A DNA stretch of 64,000 bases, from NCBI GenBank assembly GCA_029207755.1, contig JARCOQ010000008.1, positions 25,285,021 through 25,349,020 of the forward strand, read 5' to 3'. The notes under the pieces were generated by a model. That model ran no database searches, was not told the origin of the DNA, and saw nothing but the letters and a program-made list of their open reading frames with translations. This document shows, piece by piece, positions 46,423 through 59,020 of this stretch (its first letter is position 1; each line of letters starts with the position of its first letter). The DNA comes from Chamaea fasciata (taxonomy: Eukaryota > Chordata > Aves > Passeriformes > Sylviidae). The position numbers and the translations under genes were made by a program.

Positions 46423-48962
46423 GTAAGTATATTTTTGCCCCAGAATTAGGAATGTTCCCTCTTTTCATACAAACTGCCCACTTTAGTCTGAATTTAGCTC
46501 ACATTAGTTCTACATAAAGAACCACAGAGTTTCCAAGAAAGCTGTCATGGCTACAGGAGTCACCTCCCACAAACAAACTGCTGCTGCAGGCATTGCTGCA
46601 CGGTGTGCTCACACCCACCATGCTGGCATGGGGCAGAAAGCAGGGAGTGGGTCATCCCTGTACCCTGTCTAGTTCTGACACTGTCCTCTGGGTCTAGGCC
46701 TGTGCTTAGTGCCTGCAGAAGGTGAGCATGGGGCTGGGTGGTCTCTTGGTGATGCTATCAGATTGTGAGGGCTGGCCAAAGGGGTGCAGTCCTGCTGCTG
46801 ACTTTACACAGAGCTGAAGGCTCTTGCTACAGAGAGAGCCTGAGATACTTGGGACACTGCTGGTGGGGAGGGAGGAATCTCAGAAGGGCACCTGCCCTTG
46901 TCCTAATCCAGCCAAAGGGGTCCCATTTTTCTGAACTATCCTCCCACAATACTGTGATCTTTTCTCTCTGGGGTTGAATTTTATTCTTTCTTTGGAATAA
47001 TCCCTTCTTCCCAAGGGGAAATTATCTGCCTGTTTTTATTGCAGGGAGAGCCAGAGCCTTCCCAGGTGTCTGGATCTAAAAGGAAAGATCAAAACACAGA
47101 ATTGAGGTGAAAAAAGGTAGACTTTTGAAAAATCTATGACAAGAAAATGAGAAGAGTGAAGCAGAACAGGGAGCTCACCAAGACACAAGAGTTTCCAGTG
47201 GAATAGTCAAGCAAGAAGGGTAGAACAAAGGTAGAGAATAGCACAGCTCAGCTGTAGAACAGTAATTATTTCTGCTACAAGTTTTACCAATCAGTAATGA
47301 GTCAACCCCCTCAAACAGCTGGACACATTTATCCATCCAAGGCTGGAAACAGAGGCAGGCATAAAATCTTTGGCTCAGGAAATTTCCACCGAGCGGACTG
47401 GAAACTCCAGGGCTGCATGTCAGGGAAGGGATTGTTTGCTTTATCCAGTACTGTTATCACTTTCATCACTTTATCCAGTGCTTTCATAGCTGTGAACCAG
47501 CTTCTCCCCAACAAAGCTTGCACGTGGGGTGAGCAGCTCCTCTCTGCTCACGTGCACAGCTCACAGGGTTCCTCAGCACAGGTTCACAAGCATACACAGG
47601 AGATGATTTGCATTACTTCTTCATCTGGACTTGTCCTCATGTTACCAATGCACTGGGCCATTATCTTCTAAAACCAGCAATACCTCATGCTCTGGAATGG
47701 CTGAGGAGAAAAGAAACAAAAAATAAAATCTGAGTTGGAACTCTTCCCTATGATTGGTTTTCTTCTCTTACTCAGTTGCAAAAGATACCAAAGAAATCAG
47801 ATGGTGTAACTACCCGGCATCCTTGACAGGAGCCATGCAGAGACAAAATACACACTACAACTCAAATATGCTTTCCCACACCTTTCAGTATTCTTGGAAT
47901 GAGCAGGTACTAAATTTGACTTGCAAAGACATAGTTAAATCAGAGCCAGGGGCAAAAGATGTAGGCAGGTATCTGGTTGCCTGCGAGAAAGAAAGCCCAA
48001 CAACCCAAACCTCTCAGAACAATAAAAAGAGGGCCAAGAAGCTACTCTTGGTACAAAAAATGCAATAATAAATTTTCAATAAACCTTGAACTAAGGATTT
48101 ATTTTCAATAAATCTTGAACTACGTTGAGAAAAGCCTAGAGTTGTAGCCTGTGTGCTGGGTATCTATGCTTCTGGAAAACAAGAATCTTCTTTCCTAGAG
48201 CATCCTCTTGCTGCAATTTTCCCTGTGTCCTGTAGAGTGCAGAGTGGTGTTTTGAAATTGAGGATCTATTAGTCTGAAAAAGGGATAAAGTCTAAGCCTG
48301 CTTGAAATTCTCTTTAGTAAAAGCAAGGCAGGCAGGCTGCTCTGAGTTATGAAGGTGGCCTTTTAAAAATGGAAATAAACAGACAGAGAGAAGAGATGAC
48401 TTTAATGAACAACTACCCGTGTCTTTTTGGGTCTCAGATTCCATTAGCAAATGGAGACTGAAAAACCAGAGCAGTTCTGTCAGCAACAACCAGCCACCCC
48501 CTCTGCACCTGAGCATTTCCCAAACACACGTGCTTTCACTGCAGAGAAAGCCTGAAATAACAAGGGACATCCACCTGCAGTTCCCAGCTTAGCAACAGCC
48601 TCATTACGGCCATGAAAGCCTTTGAGTGAATCAGCCTCAGCTGAAGGGGCTCAGGACTCAGGTCCAGGTGCCTGACTGGACCCATCTCCAGTTTTGCTTT
48701 TGCTGTGCATTCCAGGGGTCTCCAGACATCCCAAACACCTCAGTGTGGGGGAGTTGATGTTTGATGTGAAGAACTAAATACCATCTCCTTCTCTAGTGTC
48801 TTGAACAGCACCACAACACCTGCCAGAGTGCTTTAACTCATGTGATATGAACTGCAACAATTTAAGAGACAGATAAAGTGCCCCTGGGTGTCCTAGAAGG
48901 GTAATCCTCAGACATATGGTGGGGTAGTGGCTGAGGCACCTATCACTTTCCTGTGCCACTGT
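46423..48962. other. non-coding stretch; possible unidentified LTR-like segment
   Basis: Unique DNA with no gene recognised. The plus frame 47,297-47,671 (124 codons) has no known domain. Read on the minus strand, the segment from about 47,430 to 47,030 has a CCAAT-box-like ATTGG near 47,289-47,293 and AATAAA near 47,035. That is LTR-like order, but I do not recognise a family. A 21-bp near-duplication lies at 48,073-48,122. Confidence 0.4.
48073..48122 (+). repeat. 21-bp near-duplication, 29-bp period
   Basis: TTTTCAATAAACCTTGAACTA (48,073-48,093; one C/T difference) recurs at 48,102-48,122. Both copies contain AATAAA. A local tandem duplication, perhaps by slippage. Confidence 0.85.
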
Positions 48963-49165
48963 TTGTGGGCACTGGAACAGGCTGCCCAGGAAATGGTCAT
49001 GGTGCCACGCCCATCGAAGTTCAAGAGGCATTTGGGTAACACTCTCAAGCATGTGGTGTTATTTTTGGGGTGGCCTTGTGCAGGGACAGGAGTTGGACTT
49101 CCATGATCATTGTGGATCCCTTCCAGCTCAAGATGGTCTATGATTCTGTGATTCTGTATGATTCC
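48963..49165 (+). mobile_element. CR1 LINE 3' end of a different subfamily
   Basis: Plus-strand CR1 3' end. GGGCACTGGAACAGGCTGCC is the WNRLP-encoding landmark of ORF2. AACACTCTCAAGCATGTGGT, GGAGTTGGACTTCCATGATC and GTGGATCCCTTCCAGCTCAA follow, then the 3' repeats TATGATTCTGTGATTCTG. The 3' UTR differs from the copies at 5.6 and 46.1 kb, showing a separate CR1 subfamily. The ORF2 frame is broken. 5'-truncated. Confidence 0.9.
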
Positions 49166-52100
49166 TATCACTGCAGTACTGCTCAAGAGGCCATGCAGGG
49201 CACAGATGTAACCACAGGAGCCTGAGAACAAGGATAGTGTTAGACTGTGGTAGGCTGCAACAATATGAAACCCTTTTTGCCATTAGAGAACAAGCTGACA
49301 TTTTTCATTTTGTACCAGTACTGCCCTGTTTCCAGAAAAAGCTTCTCTCAACTCATGGCATCCTTACTACATCCTTTGCTGCTATGAACAAATGAGAAAA
49401 GGAAAACCTGAAGGAGGGATCTGGGATTAGACTGTTTAAACCATCTGAGCAGTTCACAAGACATTGCACTGGCAGTGGAATGGTGCCAAATTGCACTAGG
49501 ATCCTGTATGCCTGTGCTGACTTGTCTTTCATGTTCCCTCACTACCACCTCCAAATCCTGCAGCACAGAGTAGGTAGGAAAATAAAGCCCATAAATCACC
49601 AAGGAGGATGGGGAAAAGGGCAGCCTGGATCCTACAGAGCAGCAATTCTATCTTAGGTCTGAAATGTCTACCAATGGAGATGAAGTTAATTCAGACTTGC
49701 CAGCTAGCTGCAGGAGGCTCGGGGACCTCTTGCTTCCTCACGGCCATGGCATGCAGAGCTGTACCTGTCACAGATACCAGATGAGACAGATCTTATATTA
49801 TTCTTATAGCTTTAGGGCAACTGGAGGGAGAAGGAAGTGAGAAAATCAAATCAAACACAGAAAAAGAACACAAACAAAAACTTCCCAAATGTCTTCTACT
49901 TGACAGGGACCAAAAGTGACATTTTCTGTGAGTCTGTTCTGGGAGCCGCTGTCAATTATTTATTAACACCTTGGACACAGCAGAGTAGCTGAGCATGTTG
50001 AGATCCAGGGTTTCTCTGTGTGAGTATGACTGAAGTTTTTTGCAAATCAGGGCAGGGAGAAGAAGAGGTACTATTTGCCCTTCAGAGCATGCCTTTGCAA
50101 TTCTGCATGTGGAACATATAGGCAAGTTCCTTTTCCTCCCACCCTCCCTCCTCCATGCAATGACAATCTCTAAAACTCATACCGGACTTATCCTTTTGAC
50201 TGCCGGAGGGAAAAGCTGCACATCCTGATAGCAGTATCCTCCCCTTCCAGCCAGTCAGACCTCGTGGATGGCATCAACAACTGAATGTCTTTCTGGAACG
50301 AGGCAGGGTTGTGCCTGTGCTTTCCAGTGAGTCTTCTCTTAGCTGAGAGCAGACAACACCTCAGTCTTGGTGGATGCTTTCTCTCCTTGCCTTTTAGGTC
50401 CTTCAGGGTCAGCTTCCTTTCTAATTTATAGCCTGAAGATCCATCAGCAGTGGGGAATAATGTATCTGAGCTCTGTTAATGGTGTCTGGGCAGGCCTGCC
50501 TCTAAACAACTGGTGTAAATAATTGACAGCGCTCAGAATTGCTGCTTCCCATTGGTTCCCACTTACTGGTATAAATAACTTCCACCGGTAAGTCATTGCA
50601 AATGACTGGTAAGTCATTAGATGACTTGCACTGTTAAGCCATTTACTTTGGTTTTGTGTTCTTGAGCATCTGACAATGATTGTCATGCGTCTGTAATCTC
50701 AATGAGCTCATGATGGCTTCATGATGGCTGCTTTCCATCACAAGTGTTTTGGCCTCCACATTTTCGCCTTAGCAAGAAGGACTTAGTTATTCTTATTGCT
50801 TTGATCTCACAACAAAAAGCAGGACAGGTCTACAAAGGGGGTCTTTGGAAGTCCCAGTATCATTGTAAGGCAATTGATCTTTAATTTCCGGCTGCTGAAG
50901 TCACCTTAAAAATACTATTCTTTCATTTGTTTGAGGAAATGCTGTCCCCTAATGTAGCGTTGCTTGTTGAAAATGTTATAGCGTCAGCTTTATAAACTAT
51001 CTTACATATTTTTGCTGCTGAAGAGTGCACACTGGACTCTGGTCAATGTTCTCATTGTTCTTCTGGTCAAAGTTCCCTGTCTATGTTCCCTTTGCTGTCA
51101 CAGGAGAGATATGAGTTCTGTCAGGAAGACAATTTATCTTCCTCTACTTTACAAACACCTTAAGTTGGGTGAAATGCCAAGGAGAGCTCACCTTTCTATT
51201 CACTGAACTCAGAGACAGCCTGGGTAGTGTGGTTGCCCTTCATGCTGACTCTTCAATATAGATATTCTGATTCTTTGCCTTTAGGCTGCAAAGATTTCCA
51301 AAGCAGCTCCAGTGATTGCAGCAGGACGAAATATAGTGCAGAATATGGGTCTCAGTATGCAAACAGCTTTTGAAAATAGTGCTTGTTTTCTGTGGTCTTT
51401 TCTTATGTTTGAAAATACTGCTTAAAATGCACTTAAAAACAAAAGAGAAAATGTCATACAATCCTAAAGAAATGAGATTTCATGTAAAGCTGACATAAAA
51501 GGGTAGATTTACAAATGCAGCAGCATTAAATCACTTCTAGAATTAATATTGGGCTTTTAATCTGAGAAGTCTCTGCTTGGAGACATCCACATCATCATAG
51601 GAAGGAAAGGTGATACCATGCTGTGAGGTCAGAGAACTTCATCTGAAAAAATGAATTGTAATTTTGATCAATTCCTACAAATCTTTCACAGTTGAAATGG
51701 ATTTGGAACCAAGGGACATCTTAATTGATGATTCCCCAAGATGTTGGGATGGGCGGTGAACATCTAGGTAGTTTTTAGAACCCATAAATTATCAAGACAG
51801 TGATATATCAGCAACTGAATGAATAATGTAGAGATCAACATGGCTTATTTAAATTTAGCTTAACCTTTTCTTCCATGGGAGAGTGAAAGAAGAATAATTG
51901 CCTCAATTAAATTTTAATCTTGGATATGTTGATCTGTAACTGGGCTTGCTACAGCCTAGGTTTCTCTTTCCCATATAGATGAGGCAAGGCATCTAAACTT
52001 GAAGTCTCCATACTAATATTGACTATAATATGCCCAGAAATTTTGCAAGGTAGACATTTATGTGTAGCCGTACACATATCAGGTAACCCAAGGGTATTAG

Positions 52101-55100
52101 TTTTGTGTTCCTATTTTCCAAAGCATCATGTGCATAGAATGGAGATTATAGTGTATTTTCAATACAGCACATCAACAACACCCTCAAAAAAGAAAAAAAA
52201 AAAAAGGAGGAAGACCTTTTATCTGAAAATTATTTTCATTCAGGTCTCTGCTATACATAGATTACTTTACTTGAATTAAAACAGAAATTAATATAAAAAA
52301 TGCAAATGTTGCAACTGGCTGGAATTAAGGTATATTTCCTGAGGTTGCTTGAATTGACAAGAAGCAGATTCCTTTGTGGTCAGCAGAGCTGTCTGTGAGC
52401 ATTACAATTCCTTGCTCATTATTTCGTCCAAGTGTAAAACTGAAAACAGACCTCACGGTTTGCATATTGTTATTAGCTATTTTTTTATTTTTTAAAGCTG
52501 GGTAGCCCATATCTGTGGAACAACTCGGGGACTGAAAGCTTTTGTGCTGTGGCTGATGCTGCATACTCAGTGTTGCCAGCAGTGAGGCCCCTGAGCAAGA
52601 AATACATTTGGGCTGGGAGAGGCTCTGCTGTGCCTTATCCTATTCTACTGTATTAGCAGAACAAAAGGCAAGTCTTTTACTGAAGCTGTAGAGGAATAAA
52701 AGCTAGAAAATATATGCATGAGATCTATCCAAGAGTTTAGGACTCAACTGGCAATTAAAAGATAAATTCTAAGATGATGGAGCTGGAGATTGGTAGCAAA
52801 TCACTTGGTTGTGCTGTGTGCTGGTTGAGCCAGGAGAAAAGAGAAATAGGTTTGAAAAGAGGTGGGTGACTACAAATTCTTCAGAGTATCAAAGGAGTTG
52901 TTTTGCTGATCATTTCATAAACAGGAGAATTGAAGCATGGCTCACCAAAGAATTCTGCATTCGAAACTGCTTGATTGAAAACTTCACATCTGCTTCTGTT
53001 TAGGTGTTAGCCTCGGTTTCCAAAGTGAGGATGCCTCTGGGTGCAGGCTTGTTGCCTGGAGAAAGAGTTGCCTGGCAGAAAGCATTTAATGCACAGATTT
53101 GGAAGCTGGGGTGCAAGCATGTCACTTCCTAAACACCAAACCAAAGTAGCATCTCAATTATTTTTGTGCAGAACACAAAATCTCACTTAAATATGAAGAG
53201 AAATAATAATTTAGTGTTGACAGAAACACTTGGAATGCGTGTCTTCATACACTGTATCAGAACACGGTACTACACCTGTACCTCTAATTGCTCTTCTAAC
53301 ACAGAATCATTTACTCTTTGGGGTCTTATTGCATCAACCAGCCTTTAAGAGTTACGTCCTCCCTTTGAGGAAGCCATAGTTTATTAGCATCAATAGCACA
53401 GGGAATGCAAGTCATAGAACAGATAGGTAAAAGTATTTAGACTGGGTAGAGATGACCCTTTATGGTATCACACTTCATTATCTCTGGTCTTGGCTGGGAA
53501 TGCAAAGATGACCAGAAAGTTGCTTATAAAGGCTTGGCTGAAGACATAACTAGGATAAAAACATAAAGTTTTTTTTCCGTAGACTTCAGCCTTAAATACA
53601 TGGTCATTCTGTCACCCAAAGAACATTCTCGCACTTTTCAAAGGTGTTGGGTAATTCTGTTCAAAGACAGTTGAAGAAAAAGCACTGTAGGAGAAGGAGG
53701 GAAACATGGGAAGGAGGAAAGCAGACCTAAGTGGAAAATATAAATGAAACATTATTATGTAAGGCCAGTAACAGATTTTCACTATAATTAAGATGGATTA
53801 CTTTAATAATCCTTAAGGGCTTTATTCAGAACTGCATTACAAACCATTTATGTGGGACTTTTGCACTCATTGCCTCTGTGAGGAGATTGCAGGTGTTTAA
53901 ATAAGAGAAGGCTAAATTCAGAGTTTTTATATTTCTTCAAGCAGCCTCCTTCAGTTTGGAGAGATGAGTGACTGCCTCAGATTTATGTGCTGAGGAGGGT
54001 GCCTGAGCCTTGATAGAACTCTTGGAAAGTAATTACCTTCTGCAGATTTTACACCTGAACATATATATAGGGCATGGCAATTTGACTAGGGGGAAAAAAA
54101 ACCCACAAAAGCTTTTGTGCACAGAAGAGCTGCTGTTTCGATTAATGAACTGCAGACCTAATTTTCTCCCCTCCACAGATGTCACATGTGACTTTAAGAT
54201 ATACTCACTTCCCGTGAAAACACAGAAATGTTGGAAGATACTGTGCTTCAAAAGTGAGACCATGAATATTTGGGAAACCAGAAGGCAATGTTTCCATTTT
54301 CACAAGAACATCTTTATGTGAGAATGAGAAAAAATATAAAGAATGCTAAAACTCAGAAGAAATATGTAAGGTTAGGGTATTTCAGTGTAATGTTATAATC
54401 TTTTGAACTTTTGTCTTAGTTTTATCTGAGCTCACAAGTATTAAAAAACCCCAAGATTTCTTTGATTTTTTTTTTGTTTTAGTGGGAGATGGTGGGGATA
54501 TCACCCCCCTCTTCCAAATATTTGAAATCAGAATAGTTTTAGAGCCTAAGGACAAAGATTTCCCTGGTGAATATGTAGACCTTGTGAATGTGAAAGATAA
54601 CATCTACTTCTCAGCCAGGAAATGCATCCAGGTTATTGTCACAGACAAGCTGCTGTGGGGTTAGTTCCATACTGCTGTGGGCAGTATAGAGCAAACACCT
54701 CCTGCAATATCCCCCAACAAGGGATCTGAGGAAATGAGGAGAAAACCCTGTTCTTGGAAAAGATGATGAATGCCAGCTCATTGATCTGGGGCAGCAAAGA
54801 CCATCTGTGGGACCATCTGTTCTGTAGGGATTGATAAATCCTCAGGCTGGGATTTGGCAGATGCCAAAATGCCCATAATATGGGCTAGAACTAAGCAAAG
54901 CAGAACTATGTGGGGAGCCACGACCAACTCCATGCCTTGTGATGGCCAGCCCCAAGGGATTTGGCTGTACTGTTTTCCCAGCAAAGCTCAGGATGGAAAC
55001 CTAACCACAGATGCAAGAATATCTTCGTTCCTGTTTTCTTTTGGTTTTCTTGTTTCTTAGTAGTAGTTCTAGCATTACAGGTTTCTAGTGAAATCCTTTG

Positions 55101-57476
55101 TACTTCACTGTCTCAGTTTTTGGAGAGGTTGTATGGGGAGAAGAATCACAGCATTGTTTGTCAATCTTGAGCTTTCTGTTCCTGGAATATTCACTGTTAG
55201 GCAACCCAATGAAATCATCATTTAATAGGATCTGACCAAGTCTGACTAAACAGAATTGATCATTCTCATATAGGTGTATTTATTGCTTTTGCTATTTACC
55301 AGATCACTTTATTTTCCCTCTAGCTGGCCAGAGCATGCTACAGACGTATTTTGATTCCTAACTACTGAGGTCAGTGAAAGTTAGGAGGCCAAATATTTTT
55401 ATGGATTTGATCTTAAGCTGTATAGAAAATGTGTCTTCTTAATAATATCCCTTTGTGATGTATTTAATTCTTAAAACATTTACCATATCATTTGGTTAGT
55501 TCTGCAGAAGCTCTGTGCCTCATTTTTTTAAGGGTTTGTTGGCGCCCAAGAGTAACAAGCAGCTGCATTGTGTATGCAGTAAACTGACTTACAGGGGGAA
55601 TGTGCAGTGGATTGAACACTGAATATAACTCCCCTTAAACCTTTTCAGTACCAAATCCAACCCCCCTGCCCCAGCTCACTGCACTGCAGACCCATGGCCA
55701 CCCCCAACATCTGAGCAGTTGTTGGGAGTCAAAGCCTGCAGGGTTTGTCTTCAGTGGTGGGGGTAGCAGGAGTGAGTAAGAACAGAGGGAGGTTGTGTAA
55801 CAATTACACTGAATATTATTCAAGCATTTATTAATAGGTGGCTTCCTAATGGTAAACCTCAATCAGCTTGTCTTTCATTAGTTTTTCTGTTCTCCCCTTG
55901 ATTCCAATTAAACTGTTTTCATCTCTAACATCCTAAGTTTCACAGCCTGATAGCACACTCGTAGAGGAACTACACCATTTGTTTTGAGCTTACCTTCTTC
56001 AAGTTTAATTTGAATCTGCTTAATTCTTGCACTAGACTATAGATGCCTTCCTCTGATACATCTATTCAACATCCATGAAAGTGCAGTATAAGAGTTTTTG
56101 AGCTGTAGAATTCAACTGATCAGCAGTATCAATAGCTCCTGATGGGCCTTTCCTTCCTGAATTTGCCTACTTCCTTTTTGAATCCATTTACATCTTCACC
56201 TCAAAGAGATTCACACACAAATGTGTCTGACTGAGAAAGCTCTTTTTTTCTGTTTGCTCTGAAACCACTGCCTGATTGTTTCCTTGGTTGTCATGTGCTG
56301 GGAAATACCAAATACATTTTTTGTTATTTGTCTTTTCTGTGCCACTTGTGATTTTATAGACCTCTGCTCCATTCTCCTTAGTCATCTTTTCCCAGGCTGA
56401 AGAGTCACAGATTATTAACTTTGCTTTCTGAAGAAGCTACTTCAAACCACTGAGTATCTGTGCACCTCTACTCTTCCTCTCTGTTTCTTCACTGTGACCC
56501 TTTCAAACAGGTGAGTGAAATTGCATGTGGCATCCAGGAGATGAACAGAGAACTAACACATTCACATCATTAAGTTACTGCCTCTAATGTCACAGGGCAC
56601 AAAACAAGTGTAAGCGGGTTAGGGGTCAAAACCTGATAGCACTGGAGGTGCATTGATTTCACAATGTCACAAAATTTCATATGTATGTATGTTTCTTACA
56701 TATATGTATGATTTCTTTTTCCTTTTGCATGCCATTTTCATTCTATTTTCTTATTTTAAGATAAAAATATGTATCCTATCCTCTTTTTTTCCTGAACAGT
56801 TGAAGTTTTAAATTATGTTTCAATTTACTGTGGCCAAGGAAGTTCAAGAGAACACAAGGAATTTAGATTCTTGGTTCAAAGGCACCTCAGTCTTTGGAAA
56901 AGCCAATTCTTGATGATTTGATAAACTGAAAATGGGATCTAATGCAATTCCTTACTAAGACTGAGCTACACCCTAGTCCAATAACAAAGGAAAATTATCA
57001 CCTACTATTTCCTCTAACATCCTCATGGTCTTCAGATTGTTTTCCAACAGTTGATTATTCAAATTAGACAATCACAATAAATTCTTGATGAGTTGAATCT
57101 CTTTTAATTTTTATTTGTGTTGTCTTTAAGGAGAGAAACTCAAATGCATATTCCCTTCAACTTGGAGTGATACCTAAAACTTGGATGCATATTGTGCAAT
57201 GTCCACAACTTGCTGTTCTCCTCGAGGTCCACAGACTTAAGGCCCCAGTGAGAGGAGTCTGTGATTTACCCAATAAATTATCACGACAAATCTGCAGCCT
57301 TATGAATAATGCATAGGAAGGAACAGGGATATCTGTTGCCATTTCTGTGGATGCTACTAATAACCTGTAAAGTCACTCCTCTGGGAATGCTGTTCTGAAA
57401 GAGCACGGGGCTAAGGTTGCAGAGCATCTTGCTTGGCATGTAGAATTGCTGTTTATAATGCAGATTGAATTTGCCA
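49166..57476. other. non-coding stretch with one weak exon candidate
   Basis: No gene recognised. Minor features are GGTAAGTCATT twice with 21-bp period (50,587-50,618) and an A-rich run (52,186-52,205). At 54,460-54,482 there is a strong polypyrimidine tract plus AG, followed by a frame to 54,664 (see findings). A (TATG)n run lies near 56,678. No mobile element is recognised over more than 8 kb. Confidence 0.45.
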
Positions 57477-57540
57477 GCACACACACAGACACACACAGAC
57501 ACACAGACACACAGACATACACACACACACAAAAAAAAGA
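57477..57540 (+). repeat. (CA)n / CACACAGA microsatellite
   Basis: About 50 bp of CA dinucleotides interrupted by GA at irregular 8-10-bp spacing, ending in an A-run. A simple repeat; the complementary strand gives a false Cys/Val-rich frame. Confidence 0.95.
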
Positions 57541-58935
57541 TGGGAAGAGGCAGCAGATCTCTTATTGCTGAGAAGCGGAAACAGCCTTTGTGCTGGGAGG
57601 TGGAAGGAGAAATGATGGTCCTGTAATATGCTTTTTGGCAAATAATCATTTAGGAGACATTTGAGAAATAAGTACAGTATGAAATAGAATGACACTTTTT
57701 TACCCTAAAGGGAGTGCCTCTTATTTAGTAATGCTGTTGAATAAAAGATGAATCACACAGAAGTTTTTTGTACTTCTGTATTTTTATTAAGATGTTTAGG
57801 GTTTACAGCTTAATAAATTGCCCTAAGAAGAAAAAATAATCTGGAGATGATGTTGTTTTTATCCAGTCTGGATTTATTTAACATATAGCATGCAAAGTCT
57901 GTTTTCAGAAAGTGGATTTTAATTTAAAAAGCCTTCTGGCCTGTCAGTTATTCTGTCCCAAACAACCCACGACTGATATACTGCTTTGTGATAAGTTCTT
58001 CATCTTCTCCTCTTTTTGGTGAAAATTGGCCCAATTTCAAACCTATGTGGAGCTTGTGTAAGACAAAGAAACAGGTTTTATCATTAGAACTTAGTTAATC
58101 TTTGTGCCTATTGAATACAAAATTGAAAGAGGTGGGTACTGCGCAGTCTCTTGGGGGTTCAGCACCCTGATCAAGCTGGATGTGCATGAAACCAATACAC
58201 AATGAATGGACAAAAATATGTTTCATACAAAAATGGAGATGGTCTTGCGGCTACTCTGCACTTAAAACCACTTTATACTCCCTGTACATTTAAACAAAGG
58301 TAAAGGAAAGAAAATGCCCTCAAATCCCCTAAATAGCAAAAGAAAGGTCCTTGGCAAACTTGAGTGTAGACCACAAAGTCAGGAAAATAGAAACGAATTC
58401 TCAACAGGCAATGGAAAATTTTGCATCATTTCCAAATCCATGACATGACAAGTGTCTGTCCAGGACAGGCTTTCTTATACTTGGAAAAGAGAAACTATCA
58501 TTTTGCTTGAAGAAACCCTCAAAACACTAACCTGCCTAAGCGTCCATTTTAACATCTCAGTTACAGAGAGACATTTATGCTGCTCCAGAACAAGTGAGCA
58601 CAAAATAGGGTTTGATCTTCTACTGCAACCTCTTTTCTAATATCTTCCAGCCTCCCCCCATATTCTTGGCCACCTTGCAAGGCAAGAATCCTAATTGCTT
58701 TGCCACAATCTCTCCTTCATAACACTTTCAATTTTTCTTTTCCCCTTTGTGTGCTATTTTGCTTGAGCACTTGACCAAGTTTTATTCTAGCTGTTTGCTG
58801 GCAGCACTGTTCAGATATCCTGCATGTGTCTGTGTGTATATGTATGGGATTTGTCAAAACAGGAGCGCTCAAAATGCATTAGCTAGTCCCTTTCCCTTTC
58901 CTGTCCCCTGTAAATGCACAGAGATTAGTTAGTAT
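57541..58935. other. non-coding stretch, nothing recognised
   Basis: AT-rich unique sequence; the only open frames are 62 codons or shorter and have no family resemblance. Confidence 0.5.
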
Positions 58936-59020
58936 GAAAGGATGTTTCAAGTTGGAAAGGATCTCAGAAAGTCATCCAGTCCAACTTCCTGGTCAGTGCA
59001 GGATCTGCTGTAATGTCACA
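58936..59020 (-). mobile_element. CR1 LINE 3' scrap
   Basis: AAAGGATGTTTCAAGTTGGA then AAGGATCTCAGAAAGTCATC and CAGTCCAACTTCC resembles the inverted CR1 3' UTR form 'GAATGTTTCAGGTTGGAAGAGACCTCAAAGATCATCCAGTCCAACC'. It continues to GTCAGTGCAGGATCTGCTGT. The inverted ATTCTATG tail is eroded and the element ends within about 85 bp. Confidence 0.78.

Noticed and set aside
50587..50618. GGTAAGTCATT repeated with a 21-bp period
   Set aside because: It resembles a splice-donor or AP-1-like string, but no flanking exon or regulatory context supports a function. Probably a small tandem duplication.
57281..57695. Cys/Val-rich minus-strand frames
   Set aside because: They are translations of the CA/CAGA microsatellite.
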